Shown here: piece after piece, positions 51,177 to 61,384 of the stretch
How the letters are laid out: the number at the start of each line of letters is the position of its first letter
How positions within the stretch are numbered: the first letter of the stretch is position 1
From: Muricea muricata
Lineage: Eukaryota > Cnidaria > Anthozoa > Malacalcyonacea > Plexauridae
Reading direction: 5' to 3'
DNA length: 64,000 bases
Assembly: GCA_963855995.1 (NCBI GenBank)
Contig: OY979717.1
Span: forward strand, 43,486,107-43,550,106
Translations under genes and position numbers: made by a program
Notes under the pieces: model-generated
Database searches by the model: none
Seen by the model: the letters and a program-made list of their open reading frames with translations, nothing else
Told to the model about the DNA's origin: nothing

Positions 51177-52753
51177 GTTTAAACTTTGGTTACTCACCAC
51201 CAGGTTTGGGGAGAATTAAAAAAGATATCAAAATGAACGGTCATAAAATCTTAGACCTTCCATCACCAACGTCGGATTTGGAACCTGTTACGAAAAGTTA
51301 TGCGGACACACATTATTCTAGTGGTGGCGGTGGAGGGCAACGTGGTCCAAAAGGTGACAAAGAAGATACGGGACCACAAGGACCAAAAGGTGATCAAGGA
51401 GATACGGGGTCGCAAGGACCAAAAGGCGACAAAAGTGATACAGGCAACCAAGGACCAAAAGGCAACAAAGGAAATGTAGGTTTACAAGGCCCTAAAGGTA
51501 ACCGAGGACCAAAAGGCGACAAGGGAGATACAGGCGCGCAGGGGCCGAAAGGAGACAAAGGCAACCAAGGTAGTGGTGGTTCTTCAAAAGGTGACAAAGG
51601 AGATACGGGACCGCAAGGGACAAAAGGTGACAAAGAAGATACGGGACCGCAAGGACCAAAAGGTGATCAAGGAGATACGGGACCGCAAGGACCAAAAGGT
51701 GACAAAGGTAATACAGGCGCGCAAGGACCAAAAGGTGATCAAGGAGATACGGGATCACAAGGGTCAAAAGGTGACAAAGGCAATAGAGGCACGCAAGTGT
51801 CAAAAGGTGACAAAGGAGATACAGGCCCACAAGGGTTAAAAGGTGACAAAGGAGACACAGGTAACCAAGGACCAAAAGGCGACAAGGGAGACACAGGCAA
51901 CCAAGGACCAAAAGGTGATCCAGGCTCCGGTGGATTATCCGCTTCTAGTTTTACAATGCAGGGGAACATTGATATGAACAACAACAAAATCACAAACCTC
52001 CCAGATCCAACATTAGCAAACGACCCTATTACAAAACAATACGCTAACCGAGTACACTTAACCGACAGTGGATTTACGATGCAAGACAACATAGGTATGA
52101 ACAACCACGAAATATTAGGTTTAAACCCGGTTCCATCCGTCGATACGGCAGCCGTGTCCAAAAGTTATACCGACACGGCGTATATTAAAAAAGACACCAA
52201 TATTGATATGAACGGCCACCGTATTATCCCTTTAACATCTAGCGAACCGATCACAAAAGGTTTCGTCGAAAGGTATTATTCAGATTATACGAACATTATG
52301 ACGTTTAAAGGGAAGCCCGGTAGCGTTACAATTCTAAGACAAGACAATATGGTCGACTCTCCTGCGAACGGACGTGCTAAGAAAACGTTAGACTTTTCAA
52401 AAGTAGGCAGCAGTTATCGAATAAATTTTTCCGTCCAACCAAAACTCCCAAACGGTGTTTACACTTACGAGATGGGTGTTGTTTTAACGACTTCTAGAGG
52501 ATACGATGTAATGTTGTGGGGCGATTGTGGTGGTTCTGGGTACAATGCGTCAACGAAATATAAGTATTGGAGTTGGAGTTATGAGAATAAGATTGCTCAT
52601 AACGATGTACAGGGTGGGATATTCCATAGAGGTACTGGTAAAAGGGTACGTATTCAAGGTTCGTTTTTGAATCGGGGTACGCGTATTTACGGGCAAGAAA
52701 TTTCGCTTTCGTTAGATTATGAAAATGGGAAAACATACGAATTTGTTCTGTAG
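51173..52753 (+). CDS. Collagen-like trimeric fibre protein with repeated adaptor motif and head
   Basis: The 526-aa frame is intact. After an N-terminal motif ([20 protein letters not shown]) comes a long Gly-X-Y shaft (residues about 57-255; [14 protein letters not shown], nearly all with KGD). Three more copies of the motif follow: [60 protein letters not shown], each ending in a TKxY/SKSY-like anchor. The last 170 residues are a beta-rich head ([34 protein letters not shown]). The MNNxKIxNL...TKxYA motif is that of phage and Polinton fibre adaptors. Role: host-cell or surface attachment, presumably as trimers. Confidence 0.88.
   Translation: MSLNFGYSPPGLGRIKKDIKMNGHKILDLPSPTSDLEPVTKSYADTHYSSGGGGGQRGPKGDKEDTGPQGPKGDQGDTGSQGPKGDKSDTGNQGPKGNKGNVGLQGPKGNRGPKGDKGDTGAQGPKGDKGNQGSGGSSKGDKGDTGPQGTKGDKEDTGPQGPKGDQGDTGPQGPKGDKGNTGAQGPKGDQGDTGSQGSKGDKGNRGTQVSKGDKGDTGPQGLKGDKGDTGNQGPKGDKGDTGNQGPKGDPGSGGLSASSFTMQGNIDMNNNKITNLPDPTLANDPITKQYANRVHLTDSGFTMQDNIGMNNHEILGLNPVPSVDTAAVSKSYTDTAYIKKDTNIDMNGHRIIPLTSSEPITKGFVERYYSDYTNIMTFKGKPGSVTILRQDNMVDSPANGRAKKTLDFSKVGSSYRINFSVQPKLPNGVYTYEMGVVLTTSRGYDVMLWGDCGGSGYNASTKYKYWSWSYENKIAHNDVQGGIFHRGTGKRVRIQGSFLNRGTRIYGQEISLSLDYENGKTYEFVL
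51340..51925 (+). repeat. Coding minisatellite of the collagen shaft
   Basis: Units of 27 bp (three GXY triplets) such as GGACCAAAAGGTGACAAAGG recur about 20 times with silent and replacement differences. Repeat blocks of 27 and 54 bp are visible, so shaft length should vary between copies. Antisense Leu/Pro-rich frames here are shadows of this repeat. Confidence 0.85.
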
Positions 52754-52905
52754 GATTTGGTGTCAAGAAGTACCGACCACGTTCTTGGTAACTCTATCTA
52801 TTTCGTATTCCAACCTGACAATAACCATACGATGGACTTTACGGACGAAACGTTTTTTTCGTTTAAACGGTTATTGAAACTTTAGGTCCACCAAAAAAAG
52901 TTTTT

Positions 52906-52936
52906 AATTCGTAACGAAAAAAAAACGTTACGAATT
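52906..52936. terminator. Hairpin after the fibre gene
   Basis: AATTCGTAACG and CGTTACGAATT form an 11-bp stem around an A9 loop, 150 bp downstream of the fibre stop. A TTTTTGAAACGTTTTAATAGTT box follows at about 52958-52979, the same box found before minus-strand genes at 40894 and 42876, here ahead of a plus-strand gene. Confidence 0.6.
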
Positions 52937-52998
52937 CCATCCTATTTTATTATATACTTTTTGAAACGTTTTAATAGTTCATTTCCATATAATAAAGA

Positions 52999-53978
52999 AT
53001 GAATATAGACCCAAGACAATTTATTAATTGTAGTCAAACCCGTAAAGAAAAATACGGAATTTTTCATCGCTGTGCGGATTGTAAATACCACTTTTGTTAC
53101 GATGAGACAAAATATTCTCATCCGGACCAATACAAAGACTGTGAACATCTCGTAAAGGATGACATCTTCGGAGACCTCACTTGTCTCCGATGCGGGCTTC
53201 GATTCACTTCGGTCCTCAGTACATGCAAGCATCACCATAAAAAGAGATTTCTTGACTCGACTGATACTCGGATTTTTATTGTTGTGCTGATTGTGATTAC
53301 CACTTCGTCGACGGCGACCCAAAATTCAGACATCCTAGCCAATACGAAAATTGTGAACACACAGATCAAAGGATGGTTGATAACCAACTCGTATGCTTAC
53401 GTTGTGGACTCAGATTTACAGGACCACCTCCCATACCATTTGAACAAGAGGAAAAAACCAAGTGTAAACATACCCGTTTAGAAAATATGTGTGGGACCGT
53501 ATTTTGCACAAATTGTGGTTTAGTTGATGAATACATACCTTATGATGAAACGTGTAAACACCCTCATCTCACAGAAAAGAACGATAACACGTTATGTTCA
53601 AATTGTGGTTTATTCGAAGAATACGAGTCGATAGACGAACTCTGTTTAGACCTTGGTTACCACGCGAGAATACAAGAAAACAAAACTAACCTAAACGAGC
53701 ACTCGAAAGTCAAGGACCTAAGAGAAGCCGCAACAAAGGCCGGTGTTAAACGCGTTACCGTAATGTCTAAAAAACAACTTTGTAAAGTTCTAGGGATAGA
53801 GAGTTCAAATGAAGGTAAGTACATTCTCAAAAACCTAAAAACAGGTAAAGAGCATAGACTCAAAAACCAAAAAGAAATCTCAGACAAGTTTGGTATTTGC
53901 CAAGGATCACTATCGTTCCTTTTGAAAAAAGGAAAAGCCACCGTAAACGGAAACACGTACTCGTTGAAAAAACTTTAG
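52999..53978 (+). pseudogene. Tandem zinc-ribbon protein with C-terminal SAP/HTH-like region, one frameshift
   Basis: ATG at 52999 after AATAAAGA. The N-terminal block has CADCKYHFCYD...CEHLV...CLRCGLRF, which repeats after the break as CADCDYHFVDGDPKF...CEH...CLRCGLRF, so the module is duplicated. More CxxC ribbons follow (CKHTRLENMCGTVFCTNCGL, CKHPHLTE...LCSNCGLFEEY). The C-terminal part holds LREAATKAGVKRVTVMSKKQ, resembling a SAP/Rho-N helix pair, and ILKNLKTGKEHRLKNQKEIS, like a NUMOD/HTH DNA-binding tail. The frame breaks near 53270. It may be a late transcription or DNA-binding factor. Its stop (53976-53978) lies within the terminal repeat. Confidence 0.75.
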
Positions 53979-54138
53979 GGAAATTCCTTTGGAACGTTTT
54001 CAAAAGAATTTTTAACGAATTTTTTGTGCGGATGGAAGGGGGAGGAAAGGGGAGGAGGATGGGGAGGGAGGAGGAGGAAGGAGAAGGAAAAAAAAAAGAA
54101 AAAGATTGGGTGAGCTATAGTGCCTATCATATACTACT
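53955..54138. repeat. Polinton right terminal inverted repeat (184 bp)
   Basis: Mirror of 32069-32251. Its first 24 bases overlap the last codons of the zinc-ribbon gene ending at 53978. The right border is fixed by the AAAATG duplication at 54139-54144. Confidence 0.97.
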
Positions 54139-54144
54139 AAAATG

Positions 54145-55786
54145 GCTCAATTATTTTGGTTTTGCATATCTTTCGACCCTTTCGCTCTGGTTCTATATCG
54201 ATACAAGTTTTATCCCAATATGTAATCACTTTTATTTTGAGAAACTGCGCCCTCATAAAATCCTTCACATGATATATTTTGTAGGCTGGTGGAGGTAAAG
54301 ACATTGCTTCAGCAGCTTATGATGAATATTTATGGCTATTACAAAAAAGAAATAGGTGAGTTAAAAAGGAGAGGAAGGAATTCCTCCCATTTAATTGTAA
54401 CTATCATGTAACTGTCGCATGTAACTTTTTTATCCAGAGCATTAATCGTCAACCAGAAAGTTATTGACAAGTGAATTTCAGTTGAATGAGGATTCCAGGT
54501 AAGCTGACTGACAAATTTTTGAAAATTTTGAAAAACACTCTGCGATTTTAAAGCGTGTTTCTTCTGCCTATTTCAAATCAAATTCAAATTGGATCAATTT
54601 GAAAAGAAATCTTTCTGGCAAAATATGAATATATGAATATGCACACCCCGCCCCCTCCCCATTAACATTCTACCGACGGCACTGTTCATTGACAGAGTGA
54701 AGTATCCGATTATACAGAGGGGGAGAGAGTAGGGGAGATGTAGAGTTGAGGTGAGGGAGAGTACAGGGAGGTGTTAGGAAATGAGTGGAGTGGCGGGACT
54801 AGACAGCACAGTGCAGCGGAGTATTCTACTAGCAGAGTAATAATTTCTTTTGTCTCAATTGCAGAAACTTCGAAGGAGTTTAGAAAGAGATAGCCGAATT
54901 CAGGAAAGCATTTAAACTGTGGTTGAGGTTAGGGAAATATTTCGAAATAAAACACCAATACATAAAATTGCAGTCGAGTTGTCGTTTGTCCCATAGAGAT
55001 TATAAATAACACTAGAGAGGGCATCGTGCCGTTTTTCCGGGCAAAAAGGGAACGCGTTTTTTGGGGGGAAAATTCAAGTCGCGGATGAAAAGCCGAGCGC
55101 TCATTGGCTAGACTGATGACTGTTCTTTAACATTTTCGGTGAAATAAGTGATATTTTTCGGTTAAAATCATTTAAAAATGAAAAAAATCAGTCTTTTTTT
55201 GCTTTAGACATCATGAAGGAGTGAACGTCCGGGACTTGAATTTACCCTCCAATAGTCGCTCAGTGCGCATTCCCTAATCTTGAGCTCGATGCCCCCCCCC
55301 TAGTGTTATTGATAATCTCTATGGTTTCCTCTGCACGGTGCGCGAGAAAAACACTTCGTCAAAAATACCATGCTTCTTTCGGCAGCCAGCAATCATAGCT
55401 ACACAAAAAACACTCTAATGAAAATATTATTTTACTGACGTTTTTCTGTCGCTTACTGATCGTTTTGTTACAAATTGTTTGTTGTTCTAATGAGAAAGTA
55501 CGAGAACTAAAGTATTCAACCCCCACCCCCTGTGTTAGTTGCGTCGCAATGAAAATCAATTTGCCTCCGCAAAATATCTTAAAAAATGAATGAATTCAGA
55601 GATTTTAAAAATTTTGTCTTTTTTTCCATTTTAAACTATGCCATATGGTCACTTTATCCCCGATCAATAGTTACGTAAATTACATTCTACCATTAAAAAT
55701 ATACATTGTTAACAATAATATAATTATTTATCACAAAATTTATAAATGAATCATTGGTTGTTCCATTTTTGGTAAATGAAAGCTAA
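54145..55786. other. Intergenic region right of the Polinton
   Basis: No gene was recognised. It contains a purine-rich stretch (about 54716-54790) and MITE family A copy 2 at 54992-55323. The sequence from 54142 resembles the left target flank at about 32030. Confidence 0.55.
54992..55323. mobile_element. MITE family A, copy 2 (332 bp)
   Basis: Same ends as copy 1 (CATAGAGATTATAAATAACA, complement TGTTATTGATAATCTCTATG) and shared inner words GGAACGCGTTTTTTGGGG and GGGACTTGAATTT. It is shorter by an internal deletion. The flanks GTTTGTCC and GTTTCCTC agree at 5 of 8 positions, a weaker target duplication than copy 1. Confidence 0.8.
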
Positions 55787-57301
55787 TCAATGTCGTGAAA
55801 CAAAGTAAGTCAACATTTTAAATTTCGCGTCAGCTTTTTCAAATTTCAGCGACGCCTTCGATGAATGCAATCGACAATTATCACTTTCATTTTTGCAATT
55901 ATTTTTATCGCTGCAAAAATTAAAAACATCACAAGACTTATCTCGTAGACACTTACTCTTGCAGGATTTCACATCAACCGTACTGTTACTCGTAGGGCGG
56001 GCTTTTGTTGAAACACGAAGATCTTCCACAACAAAATCAGTTTTTCCGTCATTAATCTTTGTTGGAAATATTATAATTTTGGAATTTTTTACTTTCGAAA
56101 GAGGATGCTTCTGATTTGCTTCTCCACTATAAAAATAGCAATTGCTGAATTTGTAAGCTATAGACAAACAATGACGATTTTCAAAACATCTGGATATGCA
56201 AGATGTCTCCGTATCAGTTTCAAACGTCGAGATAAAATTCTCCAGGTAGTAATTCTTGATCGTGATGCCAACGGACACTGTTTCTTCACAAGTATTAACA
56301 GTACCGGAATGTAGCAGCTGTTGACAGTACAATTTTTCAACCCCAAGCAACTTTTTTTTCAAGAAATTATAGTTTATCCCTGTGCCAGCCATAAAGACAT
56401 TTGTGAATAAACTCGAGATAGGTTCAATTTCATAAGACGTCGGGACGGGATTTTCTTTGACTGTGGACGCCCAGTACGTGGCATCTCCGTCTTTGGGCGG
56501 AGCTGCCCCAACAGTTATTGTCGTTGTTTCAACCTCTTTGTTAAATTCCGAAGCCGCCTTTCTTTCACTTTGGTCTAAGGTAAAGCCTCCACTCACACTG
56601 ACTAAGCCGGAATAGCTTGCCTGTGCTGAAACACTTATCTCTCTAGAAGACGCTGTTTTGTATGAATTTGAAGTCATACTGTACTGTTTCATGAAGCGAG
56701 CTCCAAACACTACACTTGTTGGGAAATGCGTCCCATAATACTTTACAAATTTCAGTAAGTTAGCTGTTGAATAGTTTCCTTCTAACGATTTCGCCCATCG
56801 GTAAAAGCCCGGGTGCAATGGCGGAGGTTGCGTTAAATCAATTTTACTAAAATAGTAAGAACATTTTGCTGACGAAGTGATATATACTTTCTCTCCAGAA
56901 GAAACTTCGGACGAAGTTTGCTTATAACTTGAACTAGCTGAGAAACTGAATGCACCAAATCCACCACTAGCTGAGACTGAGGTAGAGAGAGACTTGTGTA
57001 GCTCAAAAGTATTTTGTATGACCGTTGAAGCAAATGATGTAACACAAGATACATCAGGGATCACAAGAACACCTTTAGGAACATTGTAACGACAGTCACT
57101 GGTGTGTTTATTCTCGCTGTAATCAGCAGCAAAAATTTGATGAGTGAAACCAGGATCATGTCCATTAGAATTAGGGTAACCTTTTATGATGTCGTAACCA
57201 AGCAAGGCGTAATCCAGGTCAGGAAAGGTATTTCTAAAATTTGGATTTTGGTTCTGGTTTTCACACTGTCGTATTGTTTTGGTTCCTATGGAATGTTGCA
57301 A
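55787..57301 (-). CDS. MACPF pore-forming domain protein with C-terminal PAN/apple-like repeats
   Basis: The 504-codon frame is intact to TGA at the low end. Its first codon at 57301 is TTG and an in-frame stop lies just upstream, so the true start and signal peptide are probably on an upstream exon. The MACPF core spans about residues 25-330, with the family signature YYGTHFPTSVVFG at 188-200 and amphipathic GGFGAFSFSASSSY near 113. The C-terminal part carries two Cys-rich PAN/apple-like modules (CISRCFENRHCLSIAY and CKSKCLRDKSCDVFNFC). Cnidarians use such proteins as venom toxins, in egg or immune defence. It could be a toxin-like or an immune effector gene; sequence alone cannot decide. 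Confidence 0.85.
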   Translation of the reverse strand: MQHSIGTKTIRQCENQNQNPNFRNTFPDLDYALLGYDIIKGYPNSNGHDPGFTHQIFAADYSENKHTSDCRYNVPKGVLVIPDVSCVTSFASTVIQNTFELHKSLSTSVSASGGFGAFSFSASSSYKQTSSEVSSGEKVYITSSAKCSYYFSKIDLTQPPPLHPGFYRWAKSLEGNYSTANLLKFVKYYGTHFPTSVVFGARFMKQYSMTSNSYKTASSREISVSAQASYSGLVSVSGGFTLDQSERKAASEFNKEVETTTITVGAAPPKDGDATYWASTVKENPVPTSYEIEPISSLFTNVFMAGTGINYNFLKKKLLGVEKLYCQQLLHSGTVNTCEETVSVGITIKNYYLENFISTFETDTETSCISRCFENRHCLSIAYKFSNCYFYSGEANQKHPLSKVKNSKIIIFPTKINDGKTDFVVEDLRVSTKARPTSNSTVDVKSCKSKCLRDKSCDVFNFCSDKNNCKNESDNCRLHSSKASLKFEKADAKFKMLTYFVSRH

Positions 57302-57544
57302 ATATCATTCAGTATGGTTAGCACAAGTTATCGTTATGAACATGCTTTTTATAAAAAGACCATGTTTTTTTGGATGTCATGGATAAATGCTTTCATCATA
57401 TGAAGCCACATAAATTTTGTTAAAATTTGTGCTGTGAAGATGAACAGACAAAAATAAATTTGAATAACCGTACTTTGACTGCGCAATGCTGCCAAATCTT
57501 AACAAATTATAACAATTATTATTTCTTAGCTAAATATTATTACT

Positions 57545-58191
57545 GAAATAATAATAATAATAATAATAATAATGGTTTATCAACAGTTCCACAGAGTGGC
57601 TCTTCCCTGTTATCATATTTACATGAAGTTACATAAAGAGAAATATTTCATGAATGTTAAAATCTTATAGCATTAAGACATATATTCCTAATTAAAATCT
57701 AAATCTAAAATCTAATATAATGTTGCGGACTAAGATTATTGTCGATCTTTAGCTTTGTTCAAGAGATAGTTCTTAGTATCTTTGCTAAATCTAGTAAAAG
57801 TGTCACAATTTTTTATTTCATTAGGTAATTTATTATACAGTTTGGAGGCTGTATCCTGAAAAGTTCCTTTAATTCGAGGAATTTTTAGGTTACTAGAATG
57901 ACTAGATCTTAAGTTTCTCGCTTGTTTGTTTAGTTCCAAGCTCACGTATGAGGGCCAAGATGAATCGTATAGCGCTTTGTATGTCGTTTTTAGGATGTGC
58001 CATTCTCTACGTTCTTGAATTGGGAGCCAGCCTAATTTAATGGTATCTTTTAATGTTGCGTAGTGTCCTATGACAAAACTTGCAGCTGCAAGTAGAGATT
58101 TGGCAAGCCGCCTAAGTAAGCCGATACTAGATACTATTTGAAGTAGACTGGATAACGAAAACACATTATTTGGGGAACAGTAAAAGCACAA
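57545..58191 (-). mobile_element. CR1-like LINE fragment, RT tail and simple-repeat end
   Basis: Minus-strand frame 57736-58191 encodes the C-terminal part of a CR1-like ORF2 (AAASFVIGHYATLKDTIKLG, IQERREWHILKTTYKALY, IKGTFQDTASKLYNKLPNEI). The 3' end on the minus strand leads into an (AAT)n microsatellite at about 57547-57573, consistent with the simple-repeat tail of such elements. The fragment is heavily 5'-truncated. It follows the MACPF gene with about 250 bp between. Confidence 0.82.
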
Positions 58192-60017
58192 CCTATTATA
58201 GCTTTTACAAATGATTTCAGAACTAAAAGTTTAAAATCTTTTCATCCGTTCGTTATAACTTACCGAAGTGCATATGAAGAACAGACTTTTCATTTTCAGT
58301 TTTCAGCTGCCTAAAAACAGTAAGAACATGTATATTACTTATAATTAATGAAAATAGTGAATAAAATGACATGCAATGTACAATCGGGCTTTTCCGCAAA
58401 ATTGCAGGTGTAAATTTCTCACAACAGAAAATGAGTGATACAAATTTCATTTTATATATTTACTGTATATATATTTTTTTATTTTTTATTTCATTTATAT
58501 AATTTTATATGTATCTGCGAATGCAGACGCATTGCTATCGTGAACGTACCGTGTCACTAGCCAATCAGTGACGGGTTTATTTGTTACTTAGTGTTGAGTC
58601 AATTAGCGATTTATTTAGCTTACGTCGGTCCGCATCAACCTGCGAACAGACATAGCTTTCCTGTCAGCCACTCAAGCTATTTCCTATATCTATATGCTGT
58701 CACTGATTGGGTTACTGACTCACTGCTAGCTATATATGTTTGTACTGTATTCTAGAAGTAGAACTGTATTCACTATTCAGCCTTGCTGAATTTTTAAAAG
58801 TTAATTTTTATGGATACTTTTCGCAAATCGCATATGCATTGTAAATTAGCCAACGACATAGCCGTGCTGTGGCACATTAAATAGACACAGCACCATCATT
58901 TTCTTCATTTTATATATAGTTTCGACTCAAAAGGCATTGCACTAAAATAACGGACAGGGGAAATGGTCAAAAAGTTTTATTTTTCCAATCTTAGTTTATT
59001 AATTACCTATTATTTAAAGAAACACCGCTCCAGATCAAATAGGAAAGAATCACTGCAGCTGTTATAACTAACACAGCCAGAAGACATTTCATGTATCTTT
59101 TCCACAGCTAAAAAATACATGCATCGTTATTTTATTGATATGATAAGGACATAAAAAAATAAAGATGGAGTGGTGCATTTAAAGAATCTTATGCAGGCAA
59201 TGTTTCAGGTTGGTTGTTAACTCACAAGTCCAATAAACCTATTAATTCTATAAAAAGGACACAAAAAACTTCTACATAAAACAGTAAGTGCAGTGAAACA
59301 TTCAGATCATGACTGTATGGATGACGCTACTGTCATAGAATAAGAAATGAATAGACTGACGACATCTTGAGTAGGAATTTTTGAAATTTTAAAGCCGCGC
59401 ATGTCACATTACGCATCCATTACCATGATGGCAGTCAGTCAATTGCATTCTCTCGCCAGGAACGCTGTACTAGCTGGTCGCAGACAGTAAACTGTACAAA
59501 CCTGCATAAAAATAGAGCTTCACATTGCAATGCTGAGTCAACCTACTGTCTATTCTCTATACTGTGCTACTGTGAGAAGGGTTTATTGTCAATAGGTATC
59601 TGAAATTATTATACTTTCTCATTATTACCTATACTAACAATGTTAATGTAAAAATTTCTTCAATTTGATTGCCTGAGAGCAATTCATCAAATACAATGTC
59701 AAAAAAGAAATTCTTCAAGTGGTAGACAAATTTCGAAAAAAATGTGTGCTGTTTTCATGCTCAAGGAGGAAACGTGGGGGTGTGCATAATGGTAACGGAT
59801 GCGTAATGTGACATAGCATGCATAAAATAGCATGCATCCCTCTCCTTATTTAGGTTTTTTACCTGAAATTTATTTTTGTGTTGGCAGCCCGAGGCGATTT
59901 CCGATCTTTTGTTAAGCAAGCAATTGTCTTTTTCCTCCAAAATACTAATTTTTCCTCCAAATATAAATTACATCTATTAGATTCTCCCGTGTAAGAAATA
60001 GATTTTTTTATTATTGA
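58192..60017. other. Intergenic region with one MITE
   Basis: No exon was recognised in 1.8 kb. The only structured feature found is the inverted-repeat element at 59401-59814. Confidence 0.55.
59401..59814. mobile_element. 414-bp MITE with ATGTCACATTACGCATCC ends
   Basis: The 30-bp ends (59401-59430 and, inverted, 59785-59814) differ at two positions. The interior is non-coding. No convincing target duplication was seen, so its class is open. Confidence 0.75.
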
Positions 60018-60350
60018 CTATTTCATGGTGAAATCTGTTTTGTTTTGTTTTAAGTGCCAGACTTGTTTCGAAAGTTCCGTTTCGTTTGAATATTTTTTAA
60101 TGTGAAAGATGTATGGAATATAATTCCTGTACCGCTCTTTAAATGTGTTTGAAGTCATGCCAATGTAGTGCTTTGCGTCCTGTGTGTTGTTTATGATGAC
60201 GGTTGCTTTGTCAACAATGTCGTTACTCATATACTTGTTCTGCAGTGGGCATGCGCGTGTGCTCGTACAGTTACACTTGTCTGTCTGTGATTGGCGTTTC
60301 CTGATTATGCGTGTGTTGTGGCTTGTGATAATTGATCTAACGTTACTCAT
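60018..60350 (-). pseudogene. Penelope-like GIY-YIG endonuclease fragment
   Basis: The 110-aa frame has CNCTSTRACPLQNKYMSNDI, a Cys-rich Penelope linker, then DAKHYIGMTSNTFKERYRNY (YIG and the Arg of the second motif) and ETELSKQVWHLKQNK. This is the C-terminal module of a different Penelope clade from the copies at 17.3-20.4 kb. RT sequence is not visible upstream, so it is a truncated remnant. Confidence 0.8.
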
Positions 60351-60581
60351 GCAACTGTAACTGACCTTAACTGTGTTCCTATTGAAAATATTATGTAACT
60401 TGTGGCCCTAGGAAATTGCGTGTCTACAAGATTGAGGAAACTGCGTGCAACGTTCGTCTTGACGTTCTTACTGAATGGGGGGTTGAACCAAATGATCTTG
60501 CGTTGACAATGTCAGTTCCTGCTTTGTTTATGCATCTCTTGTGGCATGTATTCAAGCTTGCGGCTGGTGTATGTATATATA

Positions 60582-61384
60582 CAGGGTGTATCAAAAAAAA
60601 CGGAGCCCATCTTTTGTGTTAAATTATTTCTAAATTACTGAAGCTTATAGCACAATTTTGGACTTATTTTAAACCACGTTCTTTTCTCTTTCGAACAAGC
60701 TGTAATTCGTATTTTTACTCCCAATAACGTATGTGCTGTGACAAATTTAGTAAAAGCTATCGACTTGAGATGCCCTCCAATTATGCAAATTCACTATGTC
60801 TTTCATGGTCGCCAGTTAAATTTTTAACTTTTTCGCTTATTACATAAATAATATTTCTGTTAAACTTAATAAAACTTGTTATAAAGGTTTACAGAAGATA
60901 ATGGACCGTTAACGTGCACTACAAACGGATAGTTCAAGCTTGTATCGACATGAATATTGACATTATGCAATTTCGACAACATTGTGCACGCGCGGATAAA
61001 CAAAACGCTAATTTCGATCATTATTTTGGCATAAGTCTCAGGTTTTTGTTAAAGTCAACGGTCTGTTATCTTCTGTTAAGCTTTATAACAAGTTTTATTA
61101 AGTTTAACAGAAATACCATTTATGTAATAAGCGAAAAAATTAAAAATTTAACTGGCGACCATGAAAGACATAGTGAATTTGAATAATTGGAGGGCATCTC
61201 AAATCGATAGTTTTTACTAAATTTGTCATAGCACATACGTTACTGAAAGTAAAAATACGAATTACGGCTTGTTCGAAAGAGAAAAGAACGTGGTTTAAAA
61301 CAAGTCCAAAATTGTGCTATAAGCTTCAGTAATTTTGAAATAATTAGACACAAAAGATGGGCTCCGTTTTTTTTATACACCCTG
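60582..61384. mobile_element. TA-flanked 803-bp fold-back element (mariner-like ends)
   Basis: Ends CAGGGTGTATCAAAAAAAAC and its near complement are flanked by TA (60580-60581, 61385-61386). Arms of about 330 bp pair almost throughout; the unpaired centre is only about 60930-61040. CAGGGTG ends with a TA target fit Tc1/mariner-type MITEs. It lies in a stretch of TATA microsatellite. No coding capacity survives. Confidence 0.85.

Larger units (their letters stand above)
32069..54138. mobile_element. Maverick/Polinton, 22,070 bp, complete borders, decayed genes
   Basis: Terminal inverted repeats start AGTAGTATATGATAGG and are flanked by an exact 6-bp target duplication AAAATG (32063-32068 and 54139-54144), the diagnostic target length for this class. 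The gene set is diagnostic too: PolB, a retroviral-type integrase, a double-jelly-roll capsid protein and a FtsK/HerA-type packaging ATPase, together with fibre and membrane proteins. Polintons are self-synthesising transposons that can encode virions. Genes run outward from a divergent 20-bp gap at 46413-46432, with one or two exceptions. At least six genes carry disabling mutations, and a 3.6-kb element is nested in PolB, so this copy is inactive. Confidence 0.97.

Noticed and set aside
51394-51911. Long antisense Leu- and Pro-rich frames
   Set aside because: They are the reverse of the collagen-shaft repeat; periodic DNA keeps all frames open.
60914-61186. 90-codon frame inside the 60.6-kb MITE
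   Set aside because: It spans a palindrome arm and centre, with no conserved features.
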